From Sandaracinaceae bacterium (lineage in GTDB: Bacteria; Myxococcota_A; Polyangia; Polyangiales; Houyiibacteriaceae), in NCBI GenBank assembly GCA_016706685.1, contig JADJJE010000024.1:49091-113090 (forward strand): a stretch of 64,000 nt of DNA. Reading direction: 5' to 3'. Below are positions 1 to 10,789 of the stretch, piece after piece (within the stretch, counting starts at the first letter, position 1; every line of letters starts with the position of its first letter). The notes beneath the pieces were generated by a model. That model saw nothing but the letters and a program-made list of their open reading frames with translations, had not been told where the DNA came from and did not search any database. The position numbers and the translations under genes are program-made.

Positions 1-1061
1 AGGCAGCGCCCCGGCAGCCCGCCCGGCAGCGCCTCGGTGATGCGCACGCCGATGCGCGGAGGAAACCCACACAAGATGGCCACCAGCGCCTTGCTGGTGT
101 GCGGGACCACGGCGTGGGCGCTCTCCACGAGCGTGCCCTCGCTGGCCCAGCGGGCGAGGGCGGGCGTGGTCCTCATCGCGGGGTTGTAGGGCGTGGTGGC
201 GCGCGCACCGGTGGACTCCAACAAGAGGAACACCACGTTGCGCGCCGGGCCGTCGCCCTGCCGCAGCAAGCTCGAAGCGCCTCGCGGAGCTGCCCGTGCC
301 TCCGACAAGAGCGCGGCGCTCACTGGGTCGTCGGGGGCCGCGGTCATGGCCAGGTTCACCGCGCAGGGGCGCATGAAGTCCGCGCCCACCCCAGCAGGCG
401 CCGGCACCCATGCGCTGCTCACCAACGCCAGCGCGCCCACGACAGCCACGAAGAGAGGGCGCCACCGGCCAGACCCTGCTCCGCGGTGGGACCGCAGACG
501 CAGCGCCCACCCTGGAAACACGAGCGTGGTGAGCAGCGCCAGCGCGTTCAGCAGCCACGTGCCCCAGGGGATCTCGCTCGATGCCACGCGGGCCCGCTCG
601 CTGATCTCCACGAGGCCCAGCCGGAACATGGGGTAGTCGAGCGGGGTGCCCGTGGTCAGGAAGTACCGGTGGCTGGCCGTGCCCACGAAGAGCAGGAGCC
701 CCAACACCAGCTGCCAGCCGAGCAGCCCCGCCCGCAGCCCTCGCTCCTTCGCGGGCCCCAGCACCCACGCGAGCCATGCCCACGCCAGCACGGCCAGACC
801 CGCTGCAAAGAGCGCGTCGGGCAGCAGCAGGTGCAGCCCCCCGAGCACCCCCACGGCAGGCGTGAGCGTACCGATGCGCAGGGCCTTCTGGCCGACGAGC
901 AGCAGACTCGGTCCGCTCACGAGCCCCGCCCAGGCCCGCCACGCATGCCTCCCAAAGCGCTGCCCAGCCGCGTGCCGCTCTGGAGTGGTTGGTGTCGCTT
1001 CGCTGCTTCCTCGCATCGCCCGAGTGACGCGATAGACCGAAGCGCGCGCGGGCTCAAGCAT
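1..1061 (-). CDS. Membrane sulfatase-fold protein (LTA-synthase-like), partial
   Basis: The 3' end lies beyond the left edge, so only about 350 residues are visible. The N-terminal half has several hydrophobic segments. The C-terminal half opens with NVVFLLLESTGARATTPYN and continues TPALARWASEGT and PHTSKALVAILCG. This is the layout of lipoteichoic-acid-synthase/phosphoglycerol-transferase enzymes: membrane helices, then an alkaline-phosphatase-superfamily domain with the metal-binding E of LLLES and a Thr nucleophile, here probably the T of PHTSKAL. The likely role is transfer or hydrolysis of phospho- or sulfo-groups on envelope glycans or lipids; the substrate cannot be told. I chose ATG 1061; ATG 1016 in the same frame is possible. 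It lies 69 nt downstream of the thiolase gene on the same strand, with a hairpin between them. Confidence 0.7.
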   Translation of the reverse strand, partial: MLEPARASVYRVTRAMRGSSEATPTTPERHAAGQRFGRHAWRAWAGLVSGPSLLLVGQKALRIGTLTPAVGVLGGLHLLLPDALFAAGLAVLAWAWLAWVLGPAKERGLRAGLLGWQLVLGLLLFVGTASHRYFLTTGTPLDYPMFRLGLVEISERARVASSEIPWGTWLLNALALLTTLVFPGWALRLRSHRGAGSGRWRPLFVAVVGALALVSSAWVPAPAGVGADFMRPCAVNLAMTAAPDDPVSAALLSEARAAPRGASSLLRQGDGPARNVVFLLLESTGARATTPYNPAMRTTPALARWASEGTLVESAHAVVPHTSKALVAILCGFPPRIGVRITEALPGGLPGRC

Positions 1062-1075
1062 GAACGCAAACGCGA

Positions 1076-1105
1076 GCGGCCCCGAGACCGAGATCCCGGG
1101 GCCGC
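1076..1105 (-). terminator. Hairpin after the thiolase gene
   Basis: A perfect 9-bp stem (GCGGCCCCG at 1076-1084 with CGGGGCCGC at 1097-1105) and a 12-nt loop lie 25 nt past the thiolase stop codon. No T-run follows, so it is either a weak intrinsic terminator or an mRNA-stabilising hairpin ahead of the next minus-strand gene. Confidence 0.4.
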
Positions 1106-1129
1106 CAGCAGCGTCCAATCAGCGCAGGG

Positions 1130-2299
1130 TCAGACCACGCGCTCGAAGAGCCCGGCCGCGCCCATGCCGCCGCCGATGCACATGGTCACGATGGCGTAGC
1201 GGCCCTCGCGACGCTTCAGCTCGTTGAGCGCGGTGGCCGCCAGCTTGGCGCCGGTGCAGCCCAACGGGTGACCGAGGGCGATGGCGCCGCCGTTCACGTT
1301 CAGCTTGTCGTCCGGCAGCCCCAGCTGCTGCTTCACGTACAGCGCCTGGCTCGCGAACGCCTCGTTCACCTCGAAGACGTCGATGTCCGCGATGGTGAGG
1401 CCCGTCTTCTTGAGCAGCTTCTGCACCGCCGGGATGGGCCCGATGCCCATGATGGCCGGGTCCACCCCCGCCGTGGCGAAGGAGCGGAAGTAGGCCATGG
1501 GCTTGATGCCCAGCTCGTCGGCCTTTGCCTTGCTCATGACCAGCGACATGGCCGCTCCGTCCGAGAGCGGCGACGCGTTGCCCGCCGTCACCGAGCCGGT
1601 GGCCGAGAACACCGGGCGCAGACCCGCAAGGGCCTCCACCGTGGTGCCCGCGCGCGGCATTTCGTCCACGTTGAAGGGCACCAACGTGCGCTCTCCCTCG
1701 GGGCCGTAGGTCACACCGTTCACGGTCACGATCTCGTCGGCGAACTTGCCATCCGCAATCGCCTTGAGCGCGCGCTCGTGGCTGGCAGCCGCGAACTCGT
1801 CCTGCGCCTGACGGCTGATCCCGAAGCGCTGGGCCACGTTCTCAGCCGTGATCCCCATGGGCGTGTAGGCCGTGGGCATGCGGTCCATGAGCTCGCCCGA
1901 GGCGCTCGGCTTGAAGCCCGTCATGGGCACCATGGACATGCTCTCCATGCCGCCGGCGATGACGATGTCGTTGTAGCCCGCCGCGATCTGACCCGCCGCG
2001 AAGGCGATGCTCTGCAGACCGGACGAGCAGAAGCGGTTGATGGTGAGCCCGGACGACTCCTCGGGGAGACCCCCGAGCAGGCCGACCAGGCGCGCTACGT
2101 TCATTCCCTGCTCACCCTCGGGGAAAGCACAGCCCAGGATCAGGTCTTCGACCATCTCGGGCTTCACGGCGGGGTTGCGCGCCATGAGGCCCTTGATGAC
2201 CTCACCCGCGAACTCGTCCGGGCGACGGTTGGCGAGGGTGCCCTTCTTGGAGCGACCCACCGCGGACCGCACCGCATCCACAATCACGATGTCATTCAT
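1130..2299 (-). CDS. fadA: Acetyl-CoA acyltransferase (thiolase), beta-oxidation
   Basis: A full-length 389-residue thiolase, which cleaves 3-ketoacyl-CoA with CoA to give acetyl-CoA and a shortened acyl-CoA in the cytoplasm. The acyl-accepting Cys91 is in NRFCSSGLQS, His344 in GGAIALGHPLGCTG and the second catalytic Cys374 in VTMCIGGGMGAA; the motif GGMESMS is also present. It starts 33 nt downstream of the fused hydroxyacyl-CoA dehydrogenase/hydratase gene and is surely co-transcribed with it. The gene order (multienzyme then thiolase) is that of the Bacillus fadN-fadA operon. The C-terminal FERVV ending is normal for the family. Function is secure; chain-length preference is unknown. Confidence 0.95.
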   Translation of the reverse strand: MNDIVIVDAVRSAVGRSKKGTLANRRPDEFAGEVIKGLMARNPAVKPEMVEDLILGCAFPEGEQGMNVARLVGLLGGLPEESSGLTINRFCSSGLQSIAFAAGQIAAGYNDIVIAGGMESMSMVPMTGFKPSASGELMDRMPTAYTPMGITAENVAQRFGISRQAQDEFAAASHERALKAIADGKFADEIVTVNGVTYGPEGERTLVPFNVDEMPRAGTTVEALAGLRPVFSATGSVTAGNASPLSDGAAMSLVMSKAKADELGIKPMAYFRSFATAGVDPAIMGIGPIPAVQKLLKKTGLTIADIDVFEVNEAFASQALYVKQQLGLPDDKLNVNGGAIALGHPLGCTGAKLAATALNELKRREGRYAIVTMCIGGGMGAAGLFERVV

Positions 2300-2332
2300 G
2301 TTCGTATCCTCGTGTTTCTCGGTGTTGGTGGG

Positions 2333-4705
<2,373 letters not shown>

Positions 4706-4899
4706 GTTGCTGAAGTCTCCGCTGTGGGTGGACGGGTAGGGACCCCGGTCAGCCGTTTCACTGCCTGGGATGACGTGCATGTAAGCGTAATGTCGCCTGC
4801 GCGCCAGCCCTTCGTGAAGGCGGGCGACCTTGCAGCGCGAAGCCCACGCGAAGACGCACAGGCGACCCCCGCCTGCGCGCCGAACCCCTCGTCAGCCGT

Positions 4900-5208
4900 T
4901 CAGTGGCCGTGGCCGGCGTGGTCGTCTTCGGCCGGCGCGGCCTCACCAGCGGGAGCTTCGGCGGCACCCTCGGGCTCGGCCTCTGCCTCGGCGCCCTCAC
5001 CACCTTCGGCCTCTGCACCCTCCGCCGCCACATCGCCTTCGGCGGCTGCGGTCTCGGGCCCCTGCGCCACGTGGTAGACGAGCATCAACACCATGATCAC
5101 CAGCAAGCCGAGGCCCGTGGCCGGCAACCACATGGGCGTGTCGGCGGCTTCGTCTTGGATCTGCGGGAGGCCCGGAACATCGGGTTCGTCGTGGTGCTGG
5201 TCGGCCAT
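4900..5208 (-). CDS. Small single-pass membrane protein with acidic Ala/Glu tail
   Basis: A 102-residue protein I do not recognise. Residues about 27-47 (WLPATGLGLLVIMVLMLVYHV) form one membrane helix. The remainder is a low-complexity Ala/Glu/Gly tail that ends in a His-rich DDHAGHGH, possibly a metal-binding tip. The N-terminus is short and charged. The ATG at 5208 is preferred to a longer in-frame ORF because the extension has no protein-like composition. It sits alone between the fadN promoter region and the divergent glycosyltransferase-like gene. The roughly 195 nt to fadN hold no other gene I can support. Confidence 0.55.
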   Translation of the reverse strand: MADQHHDEPDVPGLPQIQDEAADTPMWLPATGLGLLVIMVLMLVYHVAQGPETAAAEGDVAAEGAEAEGGEGAEAEAEPEGAAEAPAGEAAPAEDDHAGHGH

Positions 5209-5301
5209 AGGGCGGACCTTACAAGCCGGGTGGGCGCTGGCGCAAGCCGCGCCGCGTGGCTGTTGCGAGACAGGGGGCTGGATTGCGTGTAGGTAGGCGC
5301 G

Positions 5302-6936
5302 GTGACCGAAGGCACGAGCACCGGAGCTGACACCGCGTGGGCCAGGGCCACCCGCGTGGCGTCTCGCGTGGTGACGCCGAGTCGGGTGTCCTTCCTCGCG
5401 GGAGCGCTGGGCTGCGGAGTGCTCGCGTGGATGTTCTACGACCACGCGGTGAAGGCCAGCCTGGCCATCGACGGCGTGCGCTACTTCTGGATCGACGACG
5501 ACCAGATGATCTCCATGCGCTACGCGCGCAACCTGGCCGAGGGGCACGGCCTGGTCTGGAACCCGGGCGAGTACGTGGAGGGGTACTCGAACCTCCTGTG
5601 GGTGCTGCTCATGGCGGCGGTACACGCCCTCGGGGCACCGGACACACAAGCCGCGCTGTGGGTGCAGGGCATCAACTTCGCACTGCATCTGGGGATCCTC
5701 TACTTGTCGCTGCGGCTCTTGCGTGTGTTCGTCCCGGACGCGCGCACCTCCGCCGTGCTGCTCGTGGCGGGGCTGGTGTTCTCCATGGACATCACCTTCT
5801 GGTCCGTGAACGGCTTCGAGACCAACCTCCTCGCGCTGCTGCAGCTCGGCTTCCTCGTGTCGCTGCTATCGCGGGGAGAAGGCTGGCCCGCGTGGCTCGC
5901 ACTCACGCTCATCCCCCTCGTTCGCAGCGATGGCGTGCACGTCTGGGCCGGCGATGCGCTCCTGGCGCTGGCGCTCTCGAAGGACCGCTCGCGCACCCTC
6001 CGCTACCTGGCGCTCACGCTCGTTCCTCTTATCGCCCACTTCGGGTGGCGCCGCGTCTACTACGGCGACTGGCTCCCCAACACCTACTACCTCAAGTCGG
6101 TCGGCCTCCCGGACAAGACGCTCACGGGCTTGCTCTACGTGGGGCGCTTTCTGCTGCGCTACGGCGTGGTCCTCGCCATCGCGTGTGGTGCCGCAGCGGC
6201 GCTCGTGCGCAGCGACCGCCGGGCCTTTTCCTTCTTCGCCACGGTGTTCATCACTGCCGCCTACAGCTGCGTGGTGGGGGGTGACAACTTCGAGCAGTGC
6301 CGGTTCTTCGCGCACACGCTGCCGGTGGTCTGGGTCTTCGCCAGCCTGGCCGGCCACCTTCTCATTCAGCATCCGCTCGGCCGCGCGGGTCTCTACGTGG
6401 CCCTCGCCGCCACCCTCCTTCCACAGCGCGCCCCGCACGCCATCCATGCCCCGAGCGCCAACGGCGACCCGCACTACCAGATCGTCGTCGGGGTGATGTT
6501 GCGCGAGCAGGCGCTCCCGGACAGCACCGTTGCCGTGATCCCGGCAGGGTTCGTCCCCTACTTCAGCCGGCTGCGCGCTCACGACATGCTCGGCAAGACC
6601 GACGCGCACATCGCGCGGCTCCCCTACGTTCCGTTCGGGTTGCCAGCGCACGGGAAGTACGACCCGGAGTACTCCTTCGGGCGCAACCCCGACCTCGTCG
6701 TCAGCTGCCGCGCACGTGCGGTCGTCTCGTCGGCGCCGCGTCGCCTGGCCGAGTTCGAGCACCCTCAGGCGGACTATGCGTTCTCCATCCTCGCGTCGGA
6801 GCCGTTCCGCAGCCGCTACCTGCCGTACCGCATCGACAGCCCTTGGCTCGGGGCTCGATCGCAGGTGTACACGCACGCGGGCTCGCCTGAATTCGTGCGT
6901 CGGGCCCACTGGCGCGACCCCGTCGTGACCCCCTGA
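5302..6936 (+). CDS. Polytopic membrane glycosyltransferase-like protein
   Basis: A 544-residue protein with about ten hydrophobic segments. The first loop after TM1 contains DDDQMISMRYARN, then EGHGLVWNPGEYVEGYSN. This matches the acidic-loop signature of a GT-C-type family that includes the arabinofuranosyltransferase AftB and related transferases, in which the Asp pair coordinates the polyprenyl-phosphate sugar donor. A soluble C-terminal portion (from about residue 400) has no membrane segments. It probably adds a sugar to an envelope polymer on the outer face of the inner membrane; donor and acceptor are unknown. The start is a GTG. It is a single gene, converging on the IMPase-family gene. 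Confidence 0.65.
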   Translation: MTEGTSTGADTAWARATRVASRVVTPSRVSFLAGALGCGVLAWMFYDHAVKASLAIDGVRYFWIDDDQMISMRYARNLAEGHGLVWNPGEYVEGYSNLLWVLLMAAVHALGAPDTQAALWVQGINFALHLGILYLSLRLLRVFVPDARTSAVLLVAGLVFSMDITFWSVNGFETNLLALLQLGFLVSLLSRGEGWPAWLALTLIPLVRSDGVHVWAGDALLALALSKDRSRTLRYLALTLVPLIAHFGWRRVYYGDWLPNTYYLKSVGLPDKTLTGLLYVGRFLLRYGVVLAIACGAAAALVRSDRRAFSFFATVFITAAYSCVVGGDNFEQCRFFAHTLPVVWVFASLAGHLLIQHPLGRAGLYVALAATLLPQRAPHAIHAPSANGDPHYQIVVGVMLREQALPDSTVAVIPAGFVPYFSRLRAHDMLGKTDAHIARLPYVPFGLPAHGKYDPEYSFGRNPDLVVSCRARAVVSSAPRRLAEFEHPQADYAFSILASEPFRSRYLPYRIDSPWLGARSQVYTHAGSPEFVRRAHWRDPVVTP

Positions 6937-6958
6937 CACGGTCGCGGGCGGCGGCCTG

Positions 6959-7759
6959 TCAGCGCGGCCGCACCAGCTTGAGCAGGTCGTGGTGCAGCTT
7001 GCCGTTGCTGGCGATGACGTTCGGCTCGTGGATGGTGTTCGTGCCGGCGAAGCTGGTGAAGCGCCCCCCGGCTTCACGCACCAGCACGGCGGCCGGGCAC
7101 ACGTCGTAGGGCCGGATGTCGAGATCGATCATGGCGTCCACCTTGCCCAGCAGGAGCTGGCGGTAGCCGTCGAAGTCCGCGAAGCCGCGGCAGGTGTAGA
7201 TGCGCCCTCCGAGCTCCGCCGGAAGGTCCAAGCGACCGGCCGCGCGGAACTGGTCGAGCCCTCCGTGAGAGACCACGGCGTCGTCCAGCGAGGCCACCTC
7301 CGACACGCGCAGCGGGCGCCCGTTCATGGTGGCGCCGTGCCCCTTGACCCCCACGAACAGGTCGCCGCTGGCCGGCATGAGCGCCATGCCCAGCACCGGC
7401 TCGCCGTCGGCTTCGAGGCCCAGCAAGATGCTCCACGTGGGCAGCCCCCGCACGAAGGCGCGCGTTCCGTCGATGGGGTCCACCAGGAAGCGCAGCCCCG
7501 TGGTCATGGCGTCGTCACTGCCCGTCTCTTCGCCCCAGGTGCGCGCCTCGGGGTACTGCTCCGCCAGGAACCCCAGCAAGCGCTCCTCCACCAGCTGGTC
7601 GGCTTCGGTGACGGGGCTTCTGTCGGGCTTGCGCTGCGTGCGCGCGGCCACGCCGCCCGAGTACAGACGCAGGGCCAGCTCGCCGCAGGCCAGCAGCTCG
7701 TCGGTCAGCGCGCGCAGGCCAGCAGGGCCCCCGATTCGGTCGAGATCAAATGGCTCCAT
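6959..7759 (-). CDS. Inositol-monophosphatase-family phosphatase, HisN-like
   Basis: A 266-residue Mg-dependent sugar-phosphate phosphatase. Both metal-site motifs are intact: WGEETGSDD near residue 79, DPIDGTRAFVRGLPTW, and the late DIRPYDVCPAAVLVREAGG. The FVRGLPTWSILLGLE stretch is closest to the HisN-type histidinol-phosphatase branch, but inositol monophosphatase or 3'-phosphoadenosine nucleotidase activity cannot be excluded. The long ORF that reads upstream into neighbouring genes is an artefact; ATG 7759 begins the normal family N-terminus. It is divergent from the lipoprotein gene at 7805, with only 45 nt for both promoters. Confidence 0.85.
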   Translation of the reverse strand: MEPFDLDRIGGPAGLRALTDELLACGELALRLYSGGVAARTQRKPDRSPVTEADQLVEERLLGFLAEQYPEARTWGEETGSDDAMTTGLRFLVDPIDGTRAFVRGLPTWSILLGLEADGEPVLGMALMPASGDLFVGVKGHGATMNGRPLRVSEVASLDDAVVSHGGLDQFRAAGRLDLPAELGGRIYTCRGFADFDGYRQLLLGKVDAMIDLDIRPYDVCPAAVLVREAGGRFTSFAGTNTIHEPNVIASNGKLHHDLLKLVRPR

Positions 7760-7804
7760 CCCCCTACGATTGCACGCGCGGACCAGGCGTGACAGGCCTC
7801 CCGC

Positions 7805-8806
7805 ATGTCCACGCGCTCCCGTGCCTTCGTGCCCTGGCTGGCGGGTGTCGCGCTCGCGACGCTGGCGGTGGGCTGCGACGGCTGCACCAAGGCGGGCCAG
7901 CTGCGCGTGGACGGCGACTTCCCCTACGTGCGCTGCCTCGCCGTGGACGAGCGCGAGGCCGCCGAGTGGTCGGTGGGTGACCTCCGGCTCCGCTCCGAGG
8001 GGCGCGTGCTGACCATCGAGGGCATCGAGCCGCCGCTGCGCATGGCGGCCTTCGTGGGCCCCGGGCCAGGCAGCGCGGACCCTACACGGGCCCTCGGGGC
8101 GCTCGGCCCCCACGGCGCCAAGCTGGTGTGGGTGCTCGGTGAGCTGGGCGACAGCGAGGCCCACGCGCAGCGCACGCTCGCAGCCCTGGCGGCGTACCCG
8201 GGGGTATCGTTGGTGCTCGCCAGCGGGCGCGATGACTTCGACGTGCTCGAAGAGGCCTGGGACAGCCTCTCCGACGAAGCCGCTGCCCACGTCATCGATC
8301 TGCGCCCCTTCCGGGCCGTGCGGGTGGGGACCAGCGTCTTCGGTCTGACCTCCGGCGGGGCAGGGGGGCGCTACGCCCGCAACCGCTCCTCCTGTGGCTT
8401 TGGTGAGGACGACCTCGAGGAGGTCGAAGACGCGCTGCCGGACGCCGAGGAGGCGCGGCGCTTCATGGTGTCCTGGGCCGCGCCCGCCGGTGGGGTGGCC
8501 CGCGACGAGGGAGGCACCGACGGAGGCGATCCGGCCCTGGCCGAGTTCATGACCGACAACGGTATCGCCGGCGGCCTGTTCGCCTGGCCCCCGCACGGTG
8601 CCTGGTCGGGCAGCCGGGTGGGCACCGATCGCGTGACACCCTTGGAGGAGCGGGCGGCTGATCCAGCGGCCCAGGTGGTGGTGGGCCGCATCGCGGGGCC
8701 CCCTGTCGAGCGCCGCGACGGCTCCCGCGCTCCGAACGGGGCCCTGCTGCTGGAGGTGCGCGACGGAGGCTTGGCTATCCTCGGGCACGCCCCGAGCGCA
8801 CCTTGA
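7805..8806 (+). CDS. Lipoprotein with a possible degenerate phosphoesterase fold
   Basis: A 333-residue putative lipoprotein. The leader has Arg residues, a hydrophobic core and the lipobox LAVGC, followed by DGC. The body is not a family I can name with confidence. The spacing of VLGELGDSEAH, VLASGRDD and WPPHGAW loosely recalls calcineurin-like phosphoesterases (GD..., GNHD..., H). Several metal ligands are absent, so if related it is likely inactive. A short acidic run (EDDLEEVEDALPDAEEA) occurs mid-protein. It ends just before the promoter of the yceD-rpmF-fab operon, and its own promoter must lie in the 45-nt gap to the divergent IMPase gene. Confidence 0.55.
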   Translation: MSTRSRAFVPWLAGVALATLAVGCDGCTKAGQLRVDGDFPYVRCLAVDEREAAEWSVGDLRLRSEGRVLTIEGIEPPLRMAAFVGPGPGSADPTRALGALGPHGAKLVWVLGELGDSEAHAQRTLAALAAYPGVSLVLASGRDDFDVLEEAWDSLSDEAAAHVIDLRPFRAVRVGTSVFGLTSGGAGGRYARNRSSCGFGEDDLEEVEDALPDAEEARRFMVSWAAPAGGVARDEGGTDGGDPALAEFMTDNGIAGGLFAWPPHGAWSGSRVGTDRVTPLEERAADPAAQVVVGRIAGPPVERRDGSRAPNGALLLEVRDGGLAILGHAPSAP

Positions 8807-8830
8807 CTTACCAGGGTCCGCCGCTAAGGT
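8803..8830 (+). promoter_or_regulatory. Sigma-70-like promoter of the yceD-rpmF-fab operon
   Basis: TTGACT (8803-8808) and TAAGGT (8825-8830) are separated by 16 nt, 5/6 and 4/6 matches to the sigma-70 boxes. They stand 34 nt before the yceD start codon, overlapping the 3' end of the lipoprotein gene. Confidence 0.5.
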
Positions 8831-8863
8831 AGCGCGCTTCCGTGCGCCTAGCCGAGCACCACC

Positions 8864-9418
8864 ATGCCCACGTTCACCATCAACACTGACGAGCTCAGCG
8901 AGTCCGGTAAGGAATACTCCTTCCCGGTCGAGCCGTCGTGGCTGGACACGGTCATGGAGGACGCGGGCCTGCGTGGTGTCCCCGGTGAGGTCGGCCAGGT
9001 GAAGGTCATTGCCCACCGCATCGTCGATGACATCGCCATCTCCGGGCGCGTCCAGGCCAGCATGCTGGGCACCTGTGTGCGCTGCCTCGAAGACATGCGC
9101 GTGGACGCCAACGTGAAGCTGTCGCTCAGCGTCAGCCCACGCTCGGCCGCCAAGGCGCTCCCCGAAGAGCTGGAGCTCACCCCCGAAGACCTCGACCGCG
9201 AGTTCTACGACGGCATGACCGTGGTGCTGGACGACGTGGTGCGCGAGAACCTCATCCTCGAGGTCCCCATGAAGCCGCTGTGCAGCGAGTCCTGCACGGG
9301 CATCGAGATTCCGGCGCATGTGCGCCCCCCAGCCGACTTCGGTGTGTCCGAGGAAGCGCTGGAATCCCTCAAGAAGCTCAGGCAGGCGCTCCCCGATGCG
9401 TCTGCACCAAGAAAATAG
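8864..9418 (+). CDS. yceD: YceD/DUF177 family protein
   Basis: A 184-residue protein of the YceD (DUF177) family, implicated in 23S rRNA accumulation and ribosome assembly and typically encoded directly before rpmF. The diagnostic Cys pairs are visible: GTCVRCLED mid-protein and PLCSESCTGI toward the C-terminus, a likely zinc knuckle. Acidic stretches separate them. It is the first gene of the operon, and rpmF follows after 9 nt. The neighbour alone nearly fixes the identity. The C-terminus (after the second Cys pair) is about 40 residues longer than minimal versions and is mostly charged. Confidence 0.88.
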   Translation: MPTFTINTDELSESGKEYSFPVEPSWLDTVMEDAGLRGVPGEVGQVKVIAHRIVDDIAISGRVQASMLGTCVRCLEDMRVDANVKLSLSVSPRSAAKALPEELELTPEDLDREFYDGMTVVLDDVVRENLILEVPMKPLCSESCTGIEIPAHVRPPADFGVSEEALESLKKLRQALPDASAPRK

Positions 9419-9427
9419 GAGTATCCC

Positions 9428-9619
9428 GTGGCCGTTCCGAAGCGACGCACCAGCCGCATGAAGCGCAAACAGCGCCGAGCCAACCATGACAAGGTGGCCG
9501 CGCCCAACCTGACCGCTTGCCCCACGTGTGGGGACATGATGGTGCCGCACCGTATCTGCCCGTCCTGCGGTCACTACAAGGGCCGTCAGTTCTTCCAGGG
9601 CAAGGAAGAGCTCGGCTGA
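9428..9619 (+). CDS. rpmF: 50S ribosomal protein L32
   Basis: A 63-residue L32 with the typical MAVPKRRTSRMKRKQRRA basic N-terminus. The four zinc-ligand cysteines are in ACPTCGDMM and ICPSCGHYKG, so this is the Cys-containing (Zn-dependent) form. It starts with GTG just after yceD, with AGGAG a few nt upstream. Its product is a structural protein of the large ribosomal subunit. Confidence 0.97.
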   Translation: MAVPKRRTSRMKRKQRRANHDKVAAPNLTACPTCGDMMVPHRICPSCGHYKGRQFFQGKEELG

Positions 9620-9647
9620 CGCGCTCGCGCGGCCGAGCACGTGTCCG

Positions 9648-10394
9648 ATGTTCGATCTGACCAACAAGGTCGCCATCGTCACAGGCGGGTCGAGGGGGAT
9701 CGGGCGTTCGGTCTGCGTGGCTCTCGCGCAGGCCGGCGCCTATGTCGTCGTCAACTTCCGCAGCGGTGAGGCCGCCGCGCAAGAGACGCTGGCACTCATC
9801 ACGGCTGCCGGGGGGCAGGGCGAGGTGCTGGGCTTCGACGTGGCCGACCCGGACGCCAGCGAGGCGGCGGTGAAAGACGTGGTCGCGCGCAGGGGCCGGC
9901 TCGACATCTTGGTGAACAACGCCGGGGTGGCCATCGACCAGCTGCTGGCGCGGGTGAAGCCCGAGGACCTGCACGCCACCTGGGCCATCAACCTGAACGG
10001 CACCATCTTCTGCGCCAAGGCGGCCATCCGCCCCATGATGAAGGCCAAGACCGGTCGCATCATCAACCTGTCCAGCGTCGTGGCCGAGTCCGGCAACCCC
10101 GGGCAGGCAGTCTACTCGGCGTCCAAGGCAGGCATCATCGGCCTGACCAAGACGCTGGCGCGCGAGTACGCCAAGCGCGGCATCACCGTCAACGCGGTGT
10201 CCCCAGGCTTCATCGAGACCGACATGACCTCGTCCCTGCCGGAGGCCGCCCGCGAGGGCATCCTCACGCAGACGCCGCTCGGGCGCATCGGGCGCCCCGA
10301 AGAAGTGGCGGCCGCCGTGCTCTTCCTGGCCAGCGACGAGGCCGGTTACATCACGGGTCAAGTGTTACGCGTGAATGGCGGAATGTACGTTTGA
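9648..10394 (+). CDS. fabG: 3-oxoacyl-ACP reductase
   Basis: A 248-residue short-chain dehydrogenase that reduces 3-oxoacyl-ACP with NADPH in fatty-acid synthesis. The cofactor motif TGGSRGIGR spans residues 12-20 and NNAG follows at about 90. The catalytic triad is Ser143, Tyr156 and Lys160 (YSASK), and the C-terminus has YITGQVLRVNGGMYV. It begins 28 nt after rpmF, where plsX, fabH and fabD would normally stand. No clear Shine-Dalgarno is visible. The family assignment as FabG rather than another SDR is supported by acpP and fabF directly downstream. Confidence 0.95.
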   Translation: MFDLTNKVAIVTGGSRGIGRSVCVALAQAGAYVVVNFRSGEAAAQETLALITAAGGQGEVLGFDVADPDASEAAVKDVVARRGRLDILVNNAGVAIDQLLARVKPEDLHATWAINLNGTIFCAKAAIRPMMKAKTGRIINLSSVVAESGNPGQAVYSASKAGIIGLTKTLAREYAKRGITVNAVSPGFIETDMTSSLPEAAREGILTQTPLGRIGRPEEVAAAVLFLASDEAGYITGQVLRVNGGMYV

Positions 10395-10478
10395 AGACAC
10401 GAGCGCGTTTGCCGTTGCACCACGCTGCTTTGCCCTTCACGCTGGCTTAAAATACAGAATCAATACCAGGAGACACGC

Positions 10479-10715
10479 ATGGATATCGCCGAGAAGGTCA
10501 AAGAGATTATTTCGCAGCAGCTCGACGTGGACCAGGCGTCCATCGAAGAGAGCGCCAACTTCATCGACGACCTGGGCGCCGACTCGCTCGCCATCGTGGA
10601 GCTCGCGCTCGCGTTCGAGGAGCAGTTCGAGATCGAGATCCCGGACGAGCACACCGAGCAGATCCGCACCGTGGCGGACGCCATCGCGTACATCAAAGAG
10701 CACGCTGGCAAGTAA
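10479..10715 (+). CDS. acpP: Acyl carrier protein
   Basis: A 78-residue acidic protein with the phosphopantetheine attachment Ser36 in GADSLAIVEL. Length and charge are typical of AcpP, which carries acyl intermediates between FabG, FabF and partners. A strong AGGAG Shine-Dalgarno lies 7 nt before ATG. The 84-nt gap after fabG is unusually AT-rich for this locus and offers a weak candidate promoter (TTGCCC at 10430, TACAGA at 10453, 17-nt spacer), which would let acpP be expressed at higher level than the rest. Confidence 0.97.
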   Translation: MDIAEKVKEIISQQLDVDQASIEESANFIDDLGADSLAIVELALAFEEQFEIEIPDEHTEQIRTVADAIAYIKEHAGK

Positions 10716-10789
10716 CTCGAGTTCTCTTCGAGCAATCTTCGGGGGCGACGTCCTCGCAAGCTGAGCGGACCAACGGTAAGGAGCCAGAT

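Noticed and set aside
6959..9682. A 907-codon minus-strand ORF
   Set aside because: Only the last 266 codons are a real IMPase-family protein; the rest is antisense to the lipoprotein, yceD and rpmF.
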